A stretch of 64,000 bases of DNA. Source: Allobosea sp. GTDB lineage: Bacteria; Pseudomonadota; Alphaproteobacteria; Rhizobiales; Beijerinckiaceae. The DNA is taken from NCBI RefSeq assembly GCF_030695125.1, contig NZ_JAUYTP010000036.1:1-64000 (forward strand). Direction: 5' to 3'. Below the pieces are notes generated by a model. It worked only from the letters and a program-made list of their open reading frames with translations, was not told the DNA's origin and searched no databases. How positions within the stretch are numbered: the stretch's first letter is position 1; every line of letters begins with the position of its first letter. Shown here one piece after another: positions 49,177-59,538 of the stretch. A program made the position numbers and the translations under genes.

Positions 49177-49821
49177 ATGGCCGATGTCGCGCGCCCGGCC
49201 CGTCGTGGGCTGATGTTGATCTTGTCGTCTCCCTCCGGCGCCGGGAAGTCGACGCTCACCCGCAATCTCAAGACCGAGACCAATCTCGACCTCTCCGTCT
49301 CGGTGACGACGCGCGCCAAGCGCGCTTCCGAGATCGACGGGGTGCATTACCGCTTCATCGACAGGCCGGACTTCGACCAGATGAAGCAGCACAACGAACT
49401 GCTGGAATGGGCCGAAGTCCATGGCAATGGCTATGGCACCCCCCGCAAGGAGGTCGAGGCGTCTCTGGCGGCGGGCCGCGACGTGCTGTTCGACATCGAC
49501 TGGCAGGGCACGCAGCAGATCGTGGCGAAGGCCCGCGCCGACGTGGTGACGATCTTCATCCTGCCGCCCTCGATGGCGGAGCTGCGCTCCCGGCTGGTGC
49601 GCCGGGCCGAGGACGCACCCGACGTCATCGCCAAGCGCCTGGCGAATGCGCGCGACGAGATCGCGCGCTGGAACAAGTACGACTACGTCATCGTCAATGA
49701 CGATCTTCAGGCGGCTTATGAATCGGTCAAGGCGATCCTGATCGCCGAACGCCTGAAGCGCGAACGCGCAACGGGGCTGTCGGCTTTCGTCGCGGGGCTG
49801 CTCGAGGAACAGCTGCCTTGA
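49177..49821 (+). CDS. gmk: Guanylate kinase
   Basis: A 214-aa enzyme converting GMP to GDP. P-loop [11 protein letters not shown] is at about residues 18-28, followed by [19 protein letters not shown], the GMP-binding signature. ATG 49177 was preferred to the GTG two codons earlier because of the GGAG nine bases upstream. It ends 9 bases before the convergent rsmA gene. Confidence 0.96.
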   Translation: MADVARPARRGLMLILSSPSGAGKSTLTRNLKTETNLDLSVSVTTRAKRASEIDGVHYRFIDRPDFDQMKQHNELLEWAEVHGNGYGTPRKEVEASLAAGRDVLFDIDWQGTQQIVAKARADVVTIFILPPSMAELRSRLVRRAEDAPDVIAKRLANARDEIARWNKYDYVIVNDDLQAAYESVKAILIAERLKRERATGLSAFVAGLLEEQLP

Positions 49822-49830
49822 CAGCGCTGG

Positions 49831-50679
49831 TCACAGGCGCGCCGCCAGCGTGTTGGCGAGCCTGACGAAACCGCCGACCGGCACCTCCTCGGCCCGGGCC
49901 GTCGGCGCGAGGCCCGCCGCCTCGATCCAGTCGCCGGGCTCCGCCAGCACGGCCTTGAGGCTCTGGCGCAGCATCTTGCGGCGCTGGCCGAAGGCCGCGA
50001 GCGTGATCCGCTCCAGCAGGCGCCGGTCGCAGGGCTCCGGCTGCGCCCGCGGCACCAGCTGCACCACCGCCGAGGTGATCTTGGGCTGAGGCACGAAGGC
50101 GCTGCGCGGCACGTCGAACAGGATCCTGGTCTCGCAGCGCCAGTTGCAGAGCACGGCGAGGCGGCCGTAATCGGCCCGCTGCTCCGGCGTCGCCACGATG
50201 CGCTCGGCGACCTCGCGCTGGAACATCAGGGTCAGCGAGGTCCACCAGGGCGGCCAGGCCTCGCCGCTGAGCCAGCCGACCAGCAGCGGCGTGCCGATGT
50301 TGTAGGGCAGGTTGGCGATGATCCGCGCCGGTTGGCCGTCGAGATGATCAGACAGGTCGACCGCCAGCGCATCGCCGTCGACGATGTCGAGACGGCCGGG
50401 ATAATGCGCCGCGATCTCCTCCAGCGCCGGCAGGCAGCGCCGGTCGCGTTCGACCGCGATGACGCGTCCCGCGCCGCCGGCCAGCAGCGCCCGGGTCAGC
50501 CCGCCCGGCCCAGGCCCGATCTCAACGACGGTCTCGCCGTCCAGCGGGCCCGCCGACCGGGCGATCCGCGAGGTCAGGTTGAGATCGTAGAGGAAATTCT
50601 GCCCCAGCGATTTCTGCGCCATCAGGCCGTGGCGCTCGACCACCTCGCGCAGGGGCGGCAGGGTATCGATCTGGCTCAT
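49831..50679 (-). CDS. rsmA: 16S rRNA dimethyladenosine transferase (KsgA)
   Basis: A 282-aa methyltransferase that dimethylates the two adjacent adenosines near the 3' end of 16S rRNA. SAM motif [16 protein letters not shown] and the catalytic [11 protein letters not shown] are present, and the start [10 protein letters not shown] is typical. Its ATG overlaps the pdxA stop (ATGA). Confidence 0.96.
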   Translation of the reverse strand: MSQIDTLPPLREVVERHGLMAQKSLGQNFLYDLNLTSRIARSAGPLDGETVVEIGPGPGGLTRALLAGGAGRVIAVERDRRCLPALEEIAAHYPGRLDIVDGDALAVDLSDHLDGQPARIIANLPYNIGTPLLVGWLSGEAWPPWWTSLTLMFQREVAERIVATPEQRADYGRLAVLCNWRCETRILFDVPRSAFVPQPKITSAVVQLVPRAQPEPCDRRLLERITLAAFGQRRKMLRQSLKAVLAEPGDWIEAAGLAPTARAEEVPVGGFVRLANTLAARL

Positions 50680-51692
50680 CTCGGCGTCCGTTGCTGCTGG
50701 GCGACCATGCGCGCCGCCAGCTTGAGTGCCGCGATCAGGCTGTCGGGTCTCGCGATGCCCCGGCCGGCGATGTCGAAGGCCGTGCCGTGGTCGGGCGAGG
50801 TGCGGATGAAGGGCAGGCCCAGCGTGACATTGACGCCTTCGTCGAAGGCGATCGTCTTGATCGGGATCAGCGCCTGATCGTGATACATCGCCAGCGCGCA
50901 GTCATAGCCGGCCCGCGCCCGGGCATGGAACATCGTGTCGGCCGGGTAGGGGCCGGTCGCGTCGATGCCGAGACGGCGCAGCGCGTCGACCGCCGGACGC
51001 ACGATGGCGGCATCCTCATGGCCGAGTGCGCCATCCTCGCCGGCATGGGGATTGAGCCCCGCCAGCGCCAGCCGTGGCACCGCGATCCCGAAGCTGCGCG
51101 TCAGCCCTTCCGCCACGATCCGCCCGGTTTCGACAATCAGTTCCGTCGTCAGCAGATCGGGAACCCGCCGCAGCGGCACATGGATCGTCACCGGCACGAC
51201 GGCGAGTTCTTCGCACCACAGCATCATCACGGGCAACGGCGCCGTGCCGCCCTTGGCGGCGAGGTGGGCGAGGAATTCGGTATGGCCCGGATGAGCGAAG
51301 CCTGCCGCATAGAGCACCGATTTCGCGATCGGGTTGGTCACGACCGCACCGGCGTGACCGTCCTGCACGGCAGCGACCGCGCGCGTGATCGCCGCGATCG
51401 TACCGGCTGCCGTCTCAGGGTCAGGGCGCCCGGGCTCGACATGCGTCGTCTCGACGAGCGGGATCACCGGCAGCGCGTCACGGAAGCAGCGCCCGGCCTC
51501 GTCCCAGCCGCAGGCGGCCAGCGGGATGTCGAGCGACAGCCGCCGCGACAGACGTGCGAGGTGGTCCAGATCGGCGATGCAGGCGAAGGGCGGCAAGTCG
51601 AGCGCATCGCGGCGCTGCCAGGCGAGCAGCGCCAGCTCGGGTCCGATGCCGGCCGGGTCGCCCTGGGTCAGGGCAAGCGGCGGTAGCGGCAT
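50676..51692 (-). CDS. pdxA: 4-hydroxythreonine-4-phosphate dehydrogenase
   Basis: A 338-aa NAD-dependent enzyme of the DXP-dependent pyridoxal phosphate pathway. The signature [13 protein letters not shown] is at the N-terminus; metal/substrate residues are expected in [11 protein letters not shown] and in [12 protein letters not shown] 51692 was chosen for its excellent ribosome site (GGAGG five bases before); the ATG at 51710 is an alternative. It is coupled to rsmA. Confidence 0.95.
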   Translation of the reverse strand: MPLPPLALTQGDPAGIGPELALLAWQRRDALDLPPFACIADLDHLARLSRRLSLDIPLAACGWDEAGRCFRDALPVIPLVETTHVEPGRPDPETAAGTIAAITRAVAAVQDGHAGAVVTNPIAKSVLYAAGFAHPGHTEFLAHLAAKGGTAPLPVMMLWCEELAVVPVTIHVPLRRVPDLLTTELIVETGRIVAEGLTRSFGIAVPRLALAGLNPHAGEDGALGHEDAAIVRPAVDALRRLGIDATGPYPADTMFHARARAGYDCALAMYHDQALIPIKTIAFDEGVNVTLGLPFIRTSPDHGTAFDIAGRGIARPDSLIAALKLAARMVAQQQRTPR

Positions 51693-51746
51693 GTCGACCT
51701 CCGCGCGCATCGAATGATCCCTGTCGCCGGGGCGCCGCAATCGGCC

Positions 51747-54302
51747 TCAGCGGCTCGCGGTCACGCCGTCGCCCACGGTCGATCCGTCGAGATTCTGCTG
51801 ATAGCTGATCTCGCCGAGCGTGCGCAGTTCGAGCCGGAACATGACGGTCCGGGTGTCCTTCGTCGCCCCGGACTGCCGGTCCGCATAGCTCTGCGAGTAG
51901 CTGACGTCGAACACCGTGCATTCGTCCGTGTAGTTGATGCCGAAAGACGTCGACGCCGTCTGGAACAGTCCCGTATCGACGTATTTCGGCACGGCGACGG
52001 TCGAAGGCGAGGCCTGCCAGGCGGTCCACTGCGCCGACCGCAGCTCGCGATCGTATTTGTACTTGTCGAGGTCGAACAGCACGCCTGCGCGGACACGCCA
52101 GTTCGGCGTCACCAGAAGCGAGCCGTTGAGCGACAGGCCCTCGCGGCGACGGAAGATGCCGAGGTTGGGCTGCGGCTCGTAGCGCCCATAGCCGACGGAG
52201 GTCGTGACGACGCTTGTCGCGTAGGTCGCCGCGGCGTCGATCCGCTGCGTCTCGTAGGTCGTCGCGTTCAACCGTGTCGCACCGGTGAAAAACAGCCCCT
52301 TCATCGGCGAGAACTGCGCGCGCGCGACGATGTCGGAGGTGTCCGTCTCCAGCCCCGAATCGAGGCCGGTATTGACGAGGTCCCCGGAAGCGAAGGAGTT
52401 GCGTCCCCCCAGATGGTAGGACTGGCCGATCAGCAGGTTGGCGAAGCCCTCCTTGCCGAAGCGCCCGGTATAGAGCGCGCCGACATTGGCGCGCGTGCCG
52501 CCTTCGACGCGGTCATAGCCGGAGAACTTGCCGCTCCATTCGAACAGGTTGTTGGCATCGAAGACCAGGCTCTGCGAATCCTCGTTGGCGACGCGCAAGC
52601 TGTTGGTTTCGTTGGGGCGCGCGACGATCTGCGCGACCGGCTCGATGATATGCGTGCCCCAGGAGGTCTTGGCCACGAAGGGGTAGCGATACATCAGGCC
52701 GATCGCGGGCATCGCCCGCCCGAAGACCTCGTCGGAGGTGTCGGCGATCGTCCGAACATTGCTGTTGGGATAGCCGGTCGTGTCCGGGTTGACCGAGAAG
52801 ATGTCCGCCCGCACCGAGGCGTAGGGCGTCCAGACCTGCCCGATCGGATCGATGATGTTGCGCCGCCAGGACACTTCCGCCGTGGCCCGCGCGACATTGC
52901 CGGCCAGGCCGCGAACCAGGCAGGTGTTCTTCTGGTAGACGGCGCAGCCATCATACAGCGAATAGCCCGTGCCGCTGCTCGTCGTCCCGCTGACCAGGAA
53001 GGCGCTCTGCTGGGGCAGTTGCTGGAACGCCGCCGCGTCGCGCGTCAGATGGGTGACGTTGGCATTGAGGGTGATCTCGCCGCCCAGAAAGCTCGGCTTA
53101 TGAATGCGCTTGTTGTAGTCGATCACCGGCAACACGACCGGCTGCTGCTTTTGCCAGTCGGTCGAGGTCAGCGGCTGGAAGTAATAGCCGCGCAGATCGA
53201 ACCAGCCGGTCGGGGTCTGGCCGTTCAGATAGGCCGTGGAGATGACCTCCTGCAGATAGGTCGTCGTGCTGATGCTCTCGTTCAGGATGCGGTAGTTCTT
53301 GTAAAACCAGCGATCCGTCGACATCGAGGCGTTCCAGCCGAACGTCCAGCGCGGATTGATGAAGAACTTGCCGTTGGTCTCGACCGAGCCGCGGAAATCG
53401 TCGTCTCCGGCGCCCAGGGGGGATGCCAGAAACGCGGATTTGTCTTGCTGGAAGATGCCCGATGCGCGGATCGTATAGGAGCCGTTCATGACGCGATGAC
53501 GCCACTCGACCTGGCCGAGCAGGCCCTGCCGGGTCAGATAGGTCGGCGTCACCGTCAGATCGTAGTTCGGTGCCAGGTTCAGGAAGTAGGGCAGGCCGAT
53601 CCCGTAGCCCAGCGCGCCGGTGTTCAGGAACTTGGGCGACAGGAACCCGGATTTCCGCTTCACCGTCGAATCGGGGCCGGACATATACGGGATATAGGCC
53701 AGCGGCACGCCGGCGAACTCGAGCCGGGCCTCCTCGTAATAGATCGTCTGCTCGGCCTTCTTGTGGATGATGCGCGCCGAGCGGACCTGCCAGAGCGGCG
53801 GCCGCTCCGGGTTGTCCTTGCAGGGCTCGCAGGCCGTGTAGATGCCCTTCTCGAAGATAAAGGTCTCGCCGTCGGTGCGCTCGGCCCGCGGGGCGCTGAA
53901 GCGCGTCTTGTCCGGGTTCACCACCCGCAGCGAATCGATGAAGCCGTCGCGGAAATCGTCGGTCAGATTGAAGCGGTCGCCGGTGATGACGGTGCCGTTC
54001 GCCTCGGTGATGCGGGCATTGCCGGTCGCGATCACGCGCTTGCCGGCCTGGTCATAGGTGACCTTGTCGGCCTCGATGGTGCGGCCCTGATAGAGGATCT
54101 GCACGTCCCCGACGGCGGAAACGGTCTTCTTGTCGTTGTCATAGACGAGTTCGCGCGCGTCGACGACCATGCGGTCCTGCGGCTTGGCCGCCGGAGGCGT
54201 TTGCGCGAAAGCCGTCCCGGACGCGACCAGGACATAGGCGAGGCTCGAGGCGAGGGCGGTCGCCGCGGCAAATCGCGCCATGCGTGTCACGCCCGGAACC
54301 AT
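51747..54302 (-). CDS. lptD: LPS-assembly protein LptD
   Basis: An 851-aa outer-membrane beta-barrel that inserts lipopolysaccharide into the outer leaflet. A signal peptide (about residues 1-33, ending TAFAQ) is followed by the periplasmic OstA/LptA-like domain (VYDNDKKTVSAVGDVQILYQG, TITGD-like segments) and a long C-terminal barrel ending in the aromatic-poor TASR. An alternative start seven codons downstream (MARFAAATALA) is equally possible. Together with LptF and LptG it forms the LPS bridge; surA, which often stands between lptD and pdxA, is absent here. Confidence 0.93.
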   Translation of the reverse strand: MVPGVTRMARFAAATALASSLAYVLVASGTAFAQTPPAAKPQDRMVVDARELVYDNDKKTVSAVGDVQILYQGRTIEADKVTYDQAGKRVIATGNARITEANGTVITGDRFNLTDDFRDGFIDSLRVVNPDKTRFSAPRAERTDGETFIFEKGIYTACEPCKDNPERPPLWQVRSARIIHKKAEQTIYYEEARLEFAGVPLAYIPYMSGPDSTVKRKSGFLSPKFLNTGALGYGIGLPYFLNLAPNYDLTVTPTYLTRQGLLGQVEWRHRVMNGSYTIRASGIFQQDKSAFLASPLGAGDDDFRGSVETNGKFFINPRWTFGWNASMSTDRWFYKNYRILNESISTTTYLQEVISTAYLNGQTPTGWFDLRGYYFQPLTSTDWQKQQPVVLPVIDYNKRIHKPSFLGGEITLNANVTHLTRDAAAFQQLPQQSAFLVSGTTSSGTGYSLYDGCAVYQKNTCLVRGLAGNVARATAEVSWRRNIIDPIGQVWTPYASVRADIFSVNPDTTGYPNSNVRTIADTSDEVFGRAMPAIGLMYRYPFVAKTSWGTHIIEPVAQIVARPNETNSLRVANEDSQSLVFDANNLFEWSGKFSGYDRVEGGTRANVGALYTGRFGKEGFANLLIGQSYHLGGRNSFASGDLVNTGLDSGLETDTSDIVARAQFSPMKGLFFTGATRLNATTYETQRIDAAATYATSVVTTSVGYGRYEPQPNLGIFRRREGLSLNGSLLVTPNWRVRAGVLFDLDKYKYDRELRSAQWTAWQASPSTVAVPKYVDTGLFQTASTSFGINYTDECTVFDVSYSQSYADRQSGATKDTRTVMFRLELRTLGEISYQQNLDGSTVGDGVTASR

Positions 54303-54338
54303 ACGCTCAATCCTAAATTAACCATAGGCACAGTACGA

Positions 54339-55427
54339 TTACCCGTCTTCCTGATGGAGGAGGGCCAACGCGCCCAGCATCGCACCGATCGCCGCGGGCA
54401 GCCAGGCTGCGATCACGGGATTGACGATACCGGACGAGCCGAGCTCCTCCGACAGCTGTGTCGCAACATACAGCATGAAGCCCGCAGCGACACCAGCTAT
54501 CACCAGTTTGGTCACCCCACCAAACCTGAAAAATCTTAAGGAAACAGACGCAGCCACGAGCACCATCGCGATCAGTAGCAGGGGGCGCGCCATCAGCGAT
54601 TGATAGCGCAGCTCATAGCGTGTCGTATCCAGGCCGGCACGGGCCGTTCGTTCGATGACGGCTGGCATCGCCCAGAATCCGACGGCCTCGGGCGGGGTGA
54701 AGCTCTGGCGCATCTGTTCGGGCTCGAGCGTCGTCGCAAACAGATAGCTCTTGTAGGTCTGTGGCTCTTCGGCGACGGAAACGACGCGGGCGTCGCTCAG
54801 CTCCCAATAGCCCTGATGCAGCACGGCCTGGCGCGCGTCGATGCGCTCGCTGAACCCGCCCCCCGGCGAAAAGCTGAAGATCGCCACCTGTGTCAGCCCG
54901 TTGCCGTCGGGCAGGGCGCCGGCGGCCCGGATGATGGCCTGTCCGTCGATACTGCGCTGGCGCAGCCAGATATCGGGCGCATTGCTGGTTTGGGCCCCGC
55001 GGACGAACAATCGCGTCTCGAGGGCGGTGGCCTTGCGCTTCAGATCCGCCGCCACGGGGTTGTAGACCAGGATCGAAACGAGCCCGATCACGCCGGCCAC
55101 CATCGCGGCCGGCTGCAGGAACTGCCAGGCCGAGACGCCGACCGAGCGCGCCACCACGAGTTCGAGCTTCCGGCTCAGCGTCAGCAGCGCGAACATCCCG
55201 CCGAACAGCACGGCGAAGGGGAAGATCTGCTCGGCGACGCTGGGCACGCGAAACAGTGCCAGCTGCACGATCAGCGGCGTCGTCGCGGCCGGCGAATCGC
55301 CGGCCCGCCGCATCAGCTCGACGAAATCGAGCGTGCCGATCAGGAAGAAGAAGGTCCCGAACACCCCCAGGATCGAGCGGGTGAACTGCTTCGTCAGATA
55401 GCGACCGAAGGTCGAGGTGAGCAGCAT
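54339..55427 (-). CDS. lptG: LPS export ABC transporter permease LptG
   Basis: A 362-aa permease with about six transmembrane helices and a central periplasmic beta-jellyroll domain that relays LPS to LptC/LptA. The N-terminus FGRYLTKQFTRSILGVFGTF and the cytosolic coupling segment LTLSRKLELVVARSVGVS are typical. Its ATG overlaps the lptF stop (TGATG), so the pair is coupled. The ATPase LptB is not in the window, as usual. Confidence 0.94.
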   Translation of the reverse strand: MLLTSTFGRYLTKQFTRSILGVFGTFFFLIGTLDFVELMRRAGDSPAATTPLIVQLALFRVPSVAEQIFPFAVLFGGMFALLTLSRKLELVVARSVGVSAWQFLQPAAMVAGVIGLVSILVYNPVAADLKRKATALETRLFVRGAQTSNAPDIWLRQRSIDGQAIIRAAGALPDGNGLTQVAIFSFSPGGGFSERIDARQAVLHQGYWELSDARVVSVAEEPQTYKSYLFATTLEPEQMRQSFTPPEAVGFWAMPAVIERTARAGLDTTRYELRYQSLMARPLLLIAMVLVAASVSLRFFRFGGVTKLVIAGVAAGFMLYVATQLSEELGSSGIVNPVIAAWLPAAIGAMLGALALLHQEDG

Positions 55428-56620
55428 CAGGCGCGCCTGAACCGGGCCGTCAGGCCGATGAAGGGCGCCACCAGCGGCGCCGAAAGCCGCGACAGAAGCG
55501 GCCGAAGGCGCTGTCCGTACAGGATCACGGCCGCTGCGATGGCGATCGCGGCCACCGGCAGGATATAGAGCAGGGCGGCCGCCAGCGGCGACCGGACGCT
55601 CGCCGTCCACGCCATATAGGCGCCGATACGGGTCGCCGCGACGATCGTGATCGCCGCCTGGATCGCGAAGGCGCGGCCCTGGCGCGTGGTGCGCGCCTCG
55701 CCGATGCAGGCGAAGGCGATCAGCATGAAGGCCATCGGGTAGAGCGGCGCCGAGAGGCGGTTATGCAGCTCGGCCCTGAAACGCCCCTGCTGGAATTTGT
55801 AATAGTTTTCGTTGGGGTCCTGGTTGAGCAATTGCCAGGTCGATCGCTCGCGCGGCTTGTAGACGGCCTTGTCGCCATCCCCTTCGCCGGCGCCGCCGGT
55901 CGCATCCCCCGAGAGCGCCGATAGATTCAGCGCGTAACGCTCGAACGAGATGATCGATGTGGTGTCGGTCTTCCTGGTTTCGCGCTGGATCGTGCCTTTT
56001 TCGAGCATCAAAAAGCTCGATCCGTCGACTTCGACGGTGCGACCGCGCTCGGCGATGTAGATCGAAGGCTGCTCCGGATCGCGCCTGTCCTGCATGAAGA
56101 TGCCGACCAGCGCGTCGCCAGAGCGTTCGCGGTAATGGAAGGTGACGCCCGAATCGAGCGAGACGAACTGCCCCTCCTTCACGACATTGGCGACGAAATC
56201 GGCCCGGATGAGCGTGATCAGGTCGCGCAGCATCCGAAATCCCGTCGGCATCACCGACAGCGTCATCCATCCGACCAGGAGCGAGACCGCGATCGTCAGG
56301 ACGATGAAGGGCCGCGTGATCCGGCGCGGGGCCACACCGGCGGCGTTCATCACGATCAGCTCGGAATCGCTGTTGAGCCGGTTGAGCGTGTAGAGCGTCG
56401 CCATGAACAGCGCGACCGGCGCGATGCCGGCGATCAGCGCCGGCAGCGACAGCAATGTCACGGTGAAGAAGATCAGGATCGTCTGGCCCTTGCCGGTGAT
56501 CAGATCGACCTCGCGCAGCGCCTGCGTCACCCAGATCACGCTTGTCAGCCCGATCAGGAGGACGATCGACGCGATCGTCGCCATCTTCAGGATGTAGCGG
56601 TCGAGACGCTGGAGCAGCAC
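55427..56620 (-). CDS. lptF: LPS export ABC transporter permease LptF
   Basis: A 397-aa permease homologous to LptG, with first helix ILKMATIASIVLLIGLTSVI, coupling segment LNSDSELIVMNAAGVAP and a central jellyroll domain. GTG at 56620 (VLLQRLDRYILK) was chosen because family similarity begins there; an upstream in-frame ATG would add 26 basic residues. First gene of the lptFGD-pdxA-rsmA unit, divergent from pepA with about 160 bases between for both promoters. Confidence 0.92.
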   Translation of the reverse strand: MLLQRLDRYILKMATIASIVLLIGLTSVIWVTQALREVDLITGKGQTILIFFTVTLLSLPALIAGIAPVALFMATLYTLNRLNSDSELIVMNAAGVAPRRITRPFIVLTIAVSLLVGWMTLSVMPTGFRMLRDLITLIRADFVANVVKEGQFVSLDSGVTFHYRERSGDALVGIFMQDRRDPEQPSIYIAERGRTVEVDGSSFLMLEKGTIQRETRKTDTTSIISFERYALNLSALSGDATGGAGEGDGDKAVYKPRERSTWQLLNQDPNENYYKFQQGRFRAELHNRLSAPLYPMAFMLIAFACIGEARTTRQGRAFAIQAAITIVAATRIGAYMAWTASVRSPLAAALLYILPVAAIAIAAAVILYGQRLRPLLSRLSAPLVAPFIGLTARFRRA

Positions 56621-56779
56621 GCTTGGCTTTCCGGTGGGGCAGCGCGGGCGGGCCCTGCGCTGGCGGTTCGTTGAAAACACCCTATGGTATAGGCGCAATC
56701 AAGGCGCAAACGGGAATCGTTTGCGGCCGTTTCGTTTCGCCCCGCCTCAACGCATCCCTCGCAACATCGTGAGCCGACC

Positions 56780-58270
56780 ATGTCGCAGCGCCTGAAGCTC
56801 GAGATCAAACCCCTCAACGCGATCGGGGGGCAGGACCTCGTGATCTTGATGTCCGACACGCTCTCGCCGCCCAAGGCCGCCGATGACTGGCTGGGCGAGG
56901 GCGCCCATGCCCTGCTCGCCCGGGCCGCCGCCGCCGAACGCTTCAAGGGCAAGGCCCTGTCGGGGCTGACGCTGCTGGCGCCCGACGGCGCCGGCTATGA
57001 GCGCCTGATCGCGGTCGGCGTCGGGCCGGAGGATGAGCGCGGCACGCTCGACTTCGCCAAGCTCGGTGGCGCCATCGCCGGGCGGCTGGGCCATGGCCGC
57101 AGCGCCGACGTGATCATGGCCCTGCCGGAAGGGCCGCTCGGCGCCGAACACGCTGCCGCGATCGCACTGGGCATGCGGCTGCGCTCCTACGTGTTCGATG
57201 AGTACAAGACCAAGAGCAAGAAGCCGGAGGAGGCGGAGCCGATCGCGGTGACGCTGCGCCTGCCCGAGCCTCTCGGCAAGAAGGCCTTCAAGGCCGTCGA
57301 GGCGATCGCCGACGGCGTCGATCTGGCGCGCACGCTCGTCAACGAGCCACCCAACGTGCTTTATCCGGAGGAGTTCGCCGACCGGGCCGCCAAGCTCGCC
57401 AAGCTCGGCGTCGAGATCGAAATTCTCGATGAGAAGCAGTTGAAGAAAATCGGCATGCGCGCGCTTCTGGCGGTCGGCCAGGGCTCGCGTCGCGACAGCC
57501 GCGTCGCGATCATGCGCTGGGACGGCGCCAAGGCCGGTGTCCAGCCGATCGCCTTCGTCGGCAAGGGAGTCACCTTCGACACCGGCGGCATTTCGCTCAA
57601 GCCGGGCGCCGGCATGGAGGACATGAAGGGCGACATGGCGGGCGCGGCCTGCGTCGTCGGGCTGATGCATGCGCTTGCCGCCCGCAAGGCCAAGGTCAAC
57701 GCCATCGGCATCATCGGCCTCGTCGAGAACATGCCCGACGGCAACGCCCAGCGCCCCGGCGACATCGTCACCTCGCTCTCGGGCCAGACCATCGAGATCA
57801 TCAACACCGATGCCGAAGGCCGGCTCGTCCTGGCCGACGTGCTCTGGTACACGCAGGAGCGCTTCAAGCCGCAGTTCATGATCAACCTGGCGACGCTGAC
57901 CGGCGCCATCCTGGTCGCGCTGGCGCAGGAGCATGCCGGCCTGTTCTCCAACAGCGACGAACTCAGCGAACGCCTGGCGGCGGCAGGCAAGGCCACCGGC
58001 GAGACGGTCTGGCGGATGCCGCTCGGCAAGGCCTACGACAAGATGATCGATTCGAAGTTCGCCGACATGAAGAACGCGGCTGGCCGGCATGGCGGTTCGA
58101 TCACCGCCGCCCAGTTCCTGCAGCGCCATGTCAACGACACCCCTTGGGTCCATCTCGACATCGCCGGCACCGGTATGGGCTCGCCCAATTCGGAGACCAA
58201 CCGCTCCTGGGGCTCGGGCTGGGGCGTGCGCCTGCTCGACCGGCTCGTGGCGGACCATTACGAGGGCTGA
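56780..58270 (+). CDS. pepA: Leucyl aminopeptidase (M17)
   Basis: A 496-aa cytosolic metallopeptidase. The metal site is seen in [16 protein letters not shown] and the M17 signature [12 protein letters not shown]. Length is normal for bacterial PepA. In several bacteria the protein also binds DNA in recombination or regulation; nothing in the sequence shows whether it does so here. holC lies 50 bases downstream, as in many proteobacteria. Confidence 0.96.
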   Translation: MSQRLKLEIKPLNAIGGQDLVILMSDTLSPPKAADDWLGEGAHALLARAAAAERFKGKALSGLTLLAPDGAGYERLIAVGVGPEDERGTLDFAKLGGAIAGRLGHGRSADVIMALPEGPLGAEHAAAIALGMRLRSYVFDEYKTKSKKPEEAEPIAVTLRLPEPLGKKAFKAVEAIADGVDLARTLVNEPPNVLYPEEFADRAAKLAKLGVEIEILDEKQLKKIGMRALLAVGQGSRRDSRVAIMRWDGAKAGVQPIAFVGKGVTFDTGGISLKPGAGMEDMKGDMAGAACVVGLMHALAARKAKVNAIGIIGLVENMPDGNAQRPGDIVTSLSGQTIEIINTDAEGRLVLADVLWYTQERFKPQFMINLATLTGAILVALAQEHAGLFSNSDELSERLAAAGKATGETVWRMPLGKAYDKMIDSKFADMKNAAGRHGGSITAAQFLQRHVNDTPWVHLDIAGTGMGSPNSETNRSWGSGWGVRLLDRLVADHYEG

Positions 58271-58320
58271 AACGGCGTGACAGCAGAAGCCCGCAAGCCG
58301 ATGCAGCGAAAACGCTTTTG

Positions 58321-58773
58321 ATGGCTGAAATTCTGTTCTTCCACCTCCAGTCGCGCCCGCTCGAGCAGGTGTTGCCGACGATCCTCGACCGCGCCCTCGC
58401 ACGTGGCCAGAAGGTCGTCGTCGAGGTCTCGAGCCAGGAGCGGCTGAGCGCGCTCGACGACCATCTCTGGACCTATTCGGACGAGAGCTTCCTGCCCCAT
58501 GTCACGGCGATGGAAGCCGACGCGCCGCAAAATCCGGTGGTGCTGACGACGCAGCCGCACAACCCCAATGCGGCGCAGGTCCGGATCTGCACTGAGGGTG
58601 TCCGTATTCCCGACGCATTGGCGGGCTATGAACGCATCGTGCTGATTTTCGACGGGGATGACCCCGATGCGCTGACCGCGGCGCGCGAAGACTGGAAGAA
58701 GGCCAAGGCATTGAACCTCGCCGCCAGCTACTGGCAGCAGGACGACACCGGCCGCTGGGAGAAAAAAGCGTGA
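58321..58773 (+). CDS. holC: DNA polymerase III subunit chi
   Basis: A 150-aa clamp-loader accessory subunit that links the polymerase to single-strand binding protein. Typical features are EILFFHLQSRPLEQVLPTIL at the N-terminus, LDDHLWTYSDESFLPH, and the C-terminal DDPDALTAAREDWKKAK. ATG 58321 gives MAEILFFHL. The stop overlaps the GTG start of the lipoprotein gene. Confidence 0.93.
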   Translation: MAEILFFHLQSRPLEQVLPTILDRALARGQKVVVEVSSQERLSALDDHLWTYSDESFLPHVTAMEADAPQNPVVLTTQPHNPNAAQVRICTEGVRIPDALAGYERIVLIFDGDDPDALTAAREDWKKAKALNLAASYWQQDDTGRWEKKA

Positions 58774-59192
58774 GATTGCCTGTATTGCTGCTCTGCGCCG
58801 CCGCGCTCGGCGGATGCTCCGTCGACATGGGCGGCTTTGCCTTCACCTCCGACACCCGCGAGGGCCGGACCGCCCCGGTGACGACCACGACGACGAGCAG
58901 CATCAGCGCCCGCGCCTCGACGCAGGAGGCGAGCCTGACGCCGGACGGCGAATGCAGCGCCGACCTCTCGCTCGACCCCGCGACGCGCCCGCTGCCGCCC
59001 GCGATCGCGGAGGGCATCACCGAATGCGAGCTGGTCAAGCTCAAGGGCACGAAGCCCACCGACGTGCTGATCGGCGACAGCGGCAAGGGCCAGCGCGAGG
59101 TCCAGGTGCTCTATTCCGAGCCCGGCGGCCGCGAGATCTACATGTTCACCGACAACCGGCTGAGCCGGATCGTCAAGCCCGGGCAGGGCTGA
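58770..59192 (+). CDS. Putative lipoprotein, function unknown
   Basis: A 140-aa protein starting at GTG, which overlaps the holC stop as GTGA. The N-terminus MRLPVLLLCAAALGGC is a lipoprotein signal with lipobox Cys16. It is followed by a Ser/Thr-rich stretch (residues 35-50) and a globular part that includes GITECELVKLKGTKPTDVLI and YMFTDNRLSRIVKPGQG. I do not recognise a characterised family; similar small lipoproteins with that VKLKG/DNRLSRI pattern are common in Hyphomicrobiales. Confidence 0.78.
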   Translation: MRLPVLLLCAAALGGCSVDMGGFAFTSDTREGRTAPVTTTTTSSISARASTQEASLTPDGECSADLSLDPATRPLPPAIAEGITECELVKLKGTKPTDVLIGDSGKGQREVQVLYSEPGGREIYMFTDNRLSRIVKPGQG

Positions 59193-59268
59193 GCGGCAGG
59201 TCGGCACCAGGAAGACCTCCTGAGCCCCGCATCCCATCCGCCTTCATCCGGCACAGCAGGAGCCCATC

Positions 59269-59448
59269 GTGGCCGAGCGTTTCGAACGTCACCGCCAGCC
59301 CTGGACGGGCGAGGAACTCGACAAGCTGAAGACGCTCGCCAAAAAGGGCATGGCGTTGAAGGCGATCTCGAAAGCGCTGACCCGAAGCGAGGAATCGATC
59401 AAGGATCGCGCCAAGCTCGACGGCATCGGGATCGCGAAGCTGCGCTAG
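59269..59448 (+). CDS. Small Myb/SANT-like helix-turn-helix protein
   Basis: A 59-aa protein from GTG (AGGAGCCCATC upstream gives a good ribosome site). It reads VAERFERHRQPWTGEELDK, then KKGMALKAISKALTRSEES and ends KLDGIGIAKLR. The WTxEE start, the AISKALTRSEESI helix-turn-helix and the basic ends resemble short Myb-like DNA-binding proteins seen in Hyphomicrobiales. No partner gene is obvious. Could be regulatory; not proven. Confidence 0.65.
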   Translation: MAERFERHRQPWTGEELDKLKTLAKKGMALKAISKALTRSEESIKDRAKLDGIGIAKLR

Positions 59449-59538
59449 GCCGGGTCAGGCGCTCTCGAGCTTCAGGACGAGCGACGCGAAGCGTGTAGGG
59501 CCGAAGCCGTCGGTGCAGCCGCAACGTCGCGGGTCCGA

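Noticed and set aside
51714-54539. 941-codon open frame on the plus strand opposite lptD
   Set aside because: LptD has signal peptide and domains on the other strand; the plus frame shows no motif.
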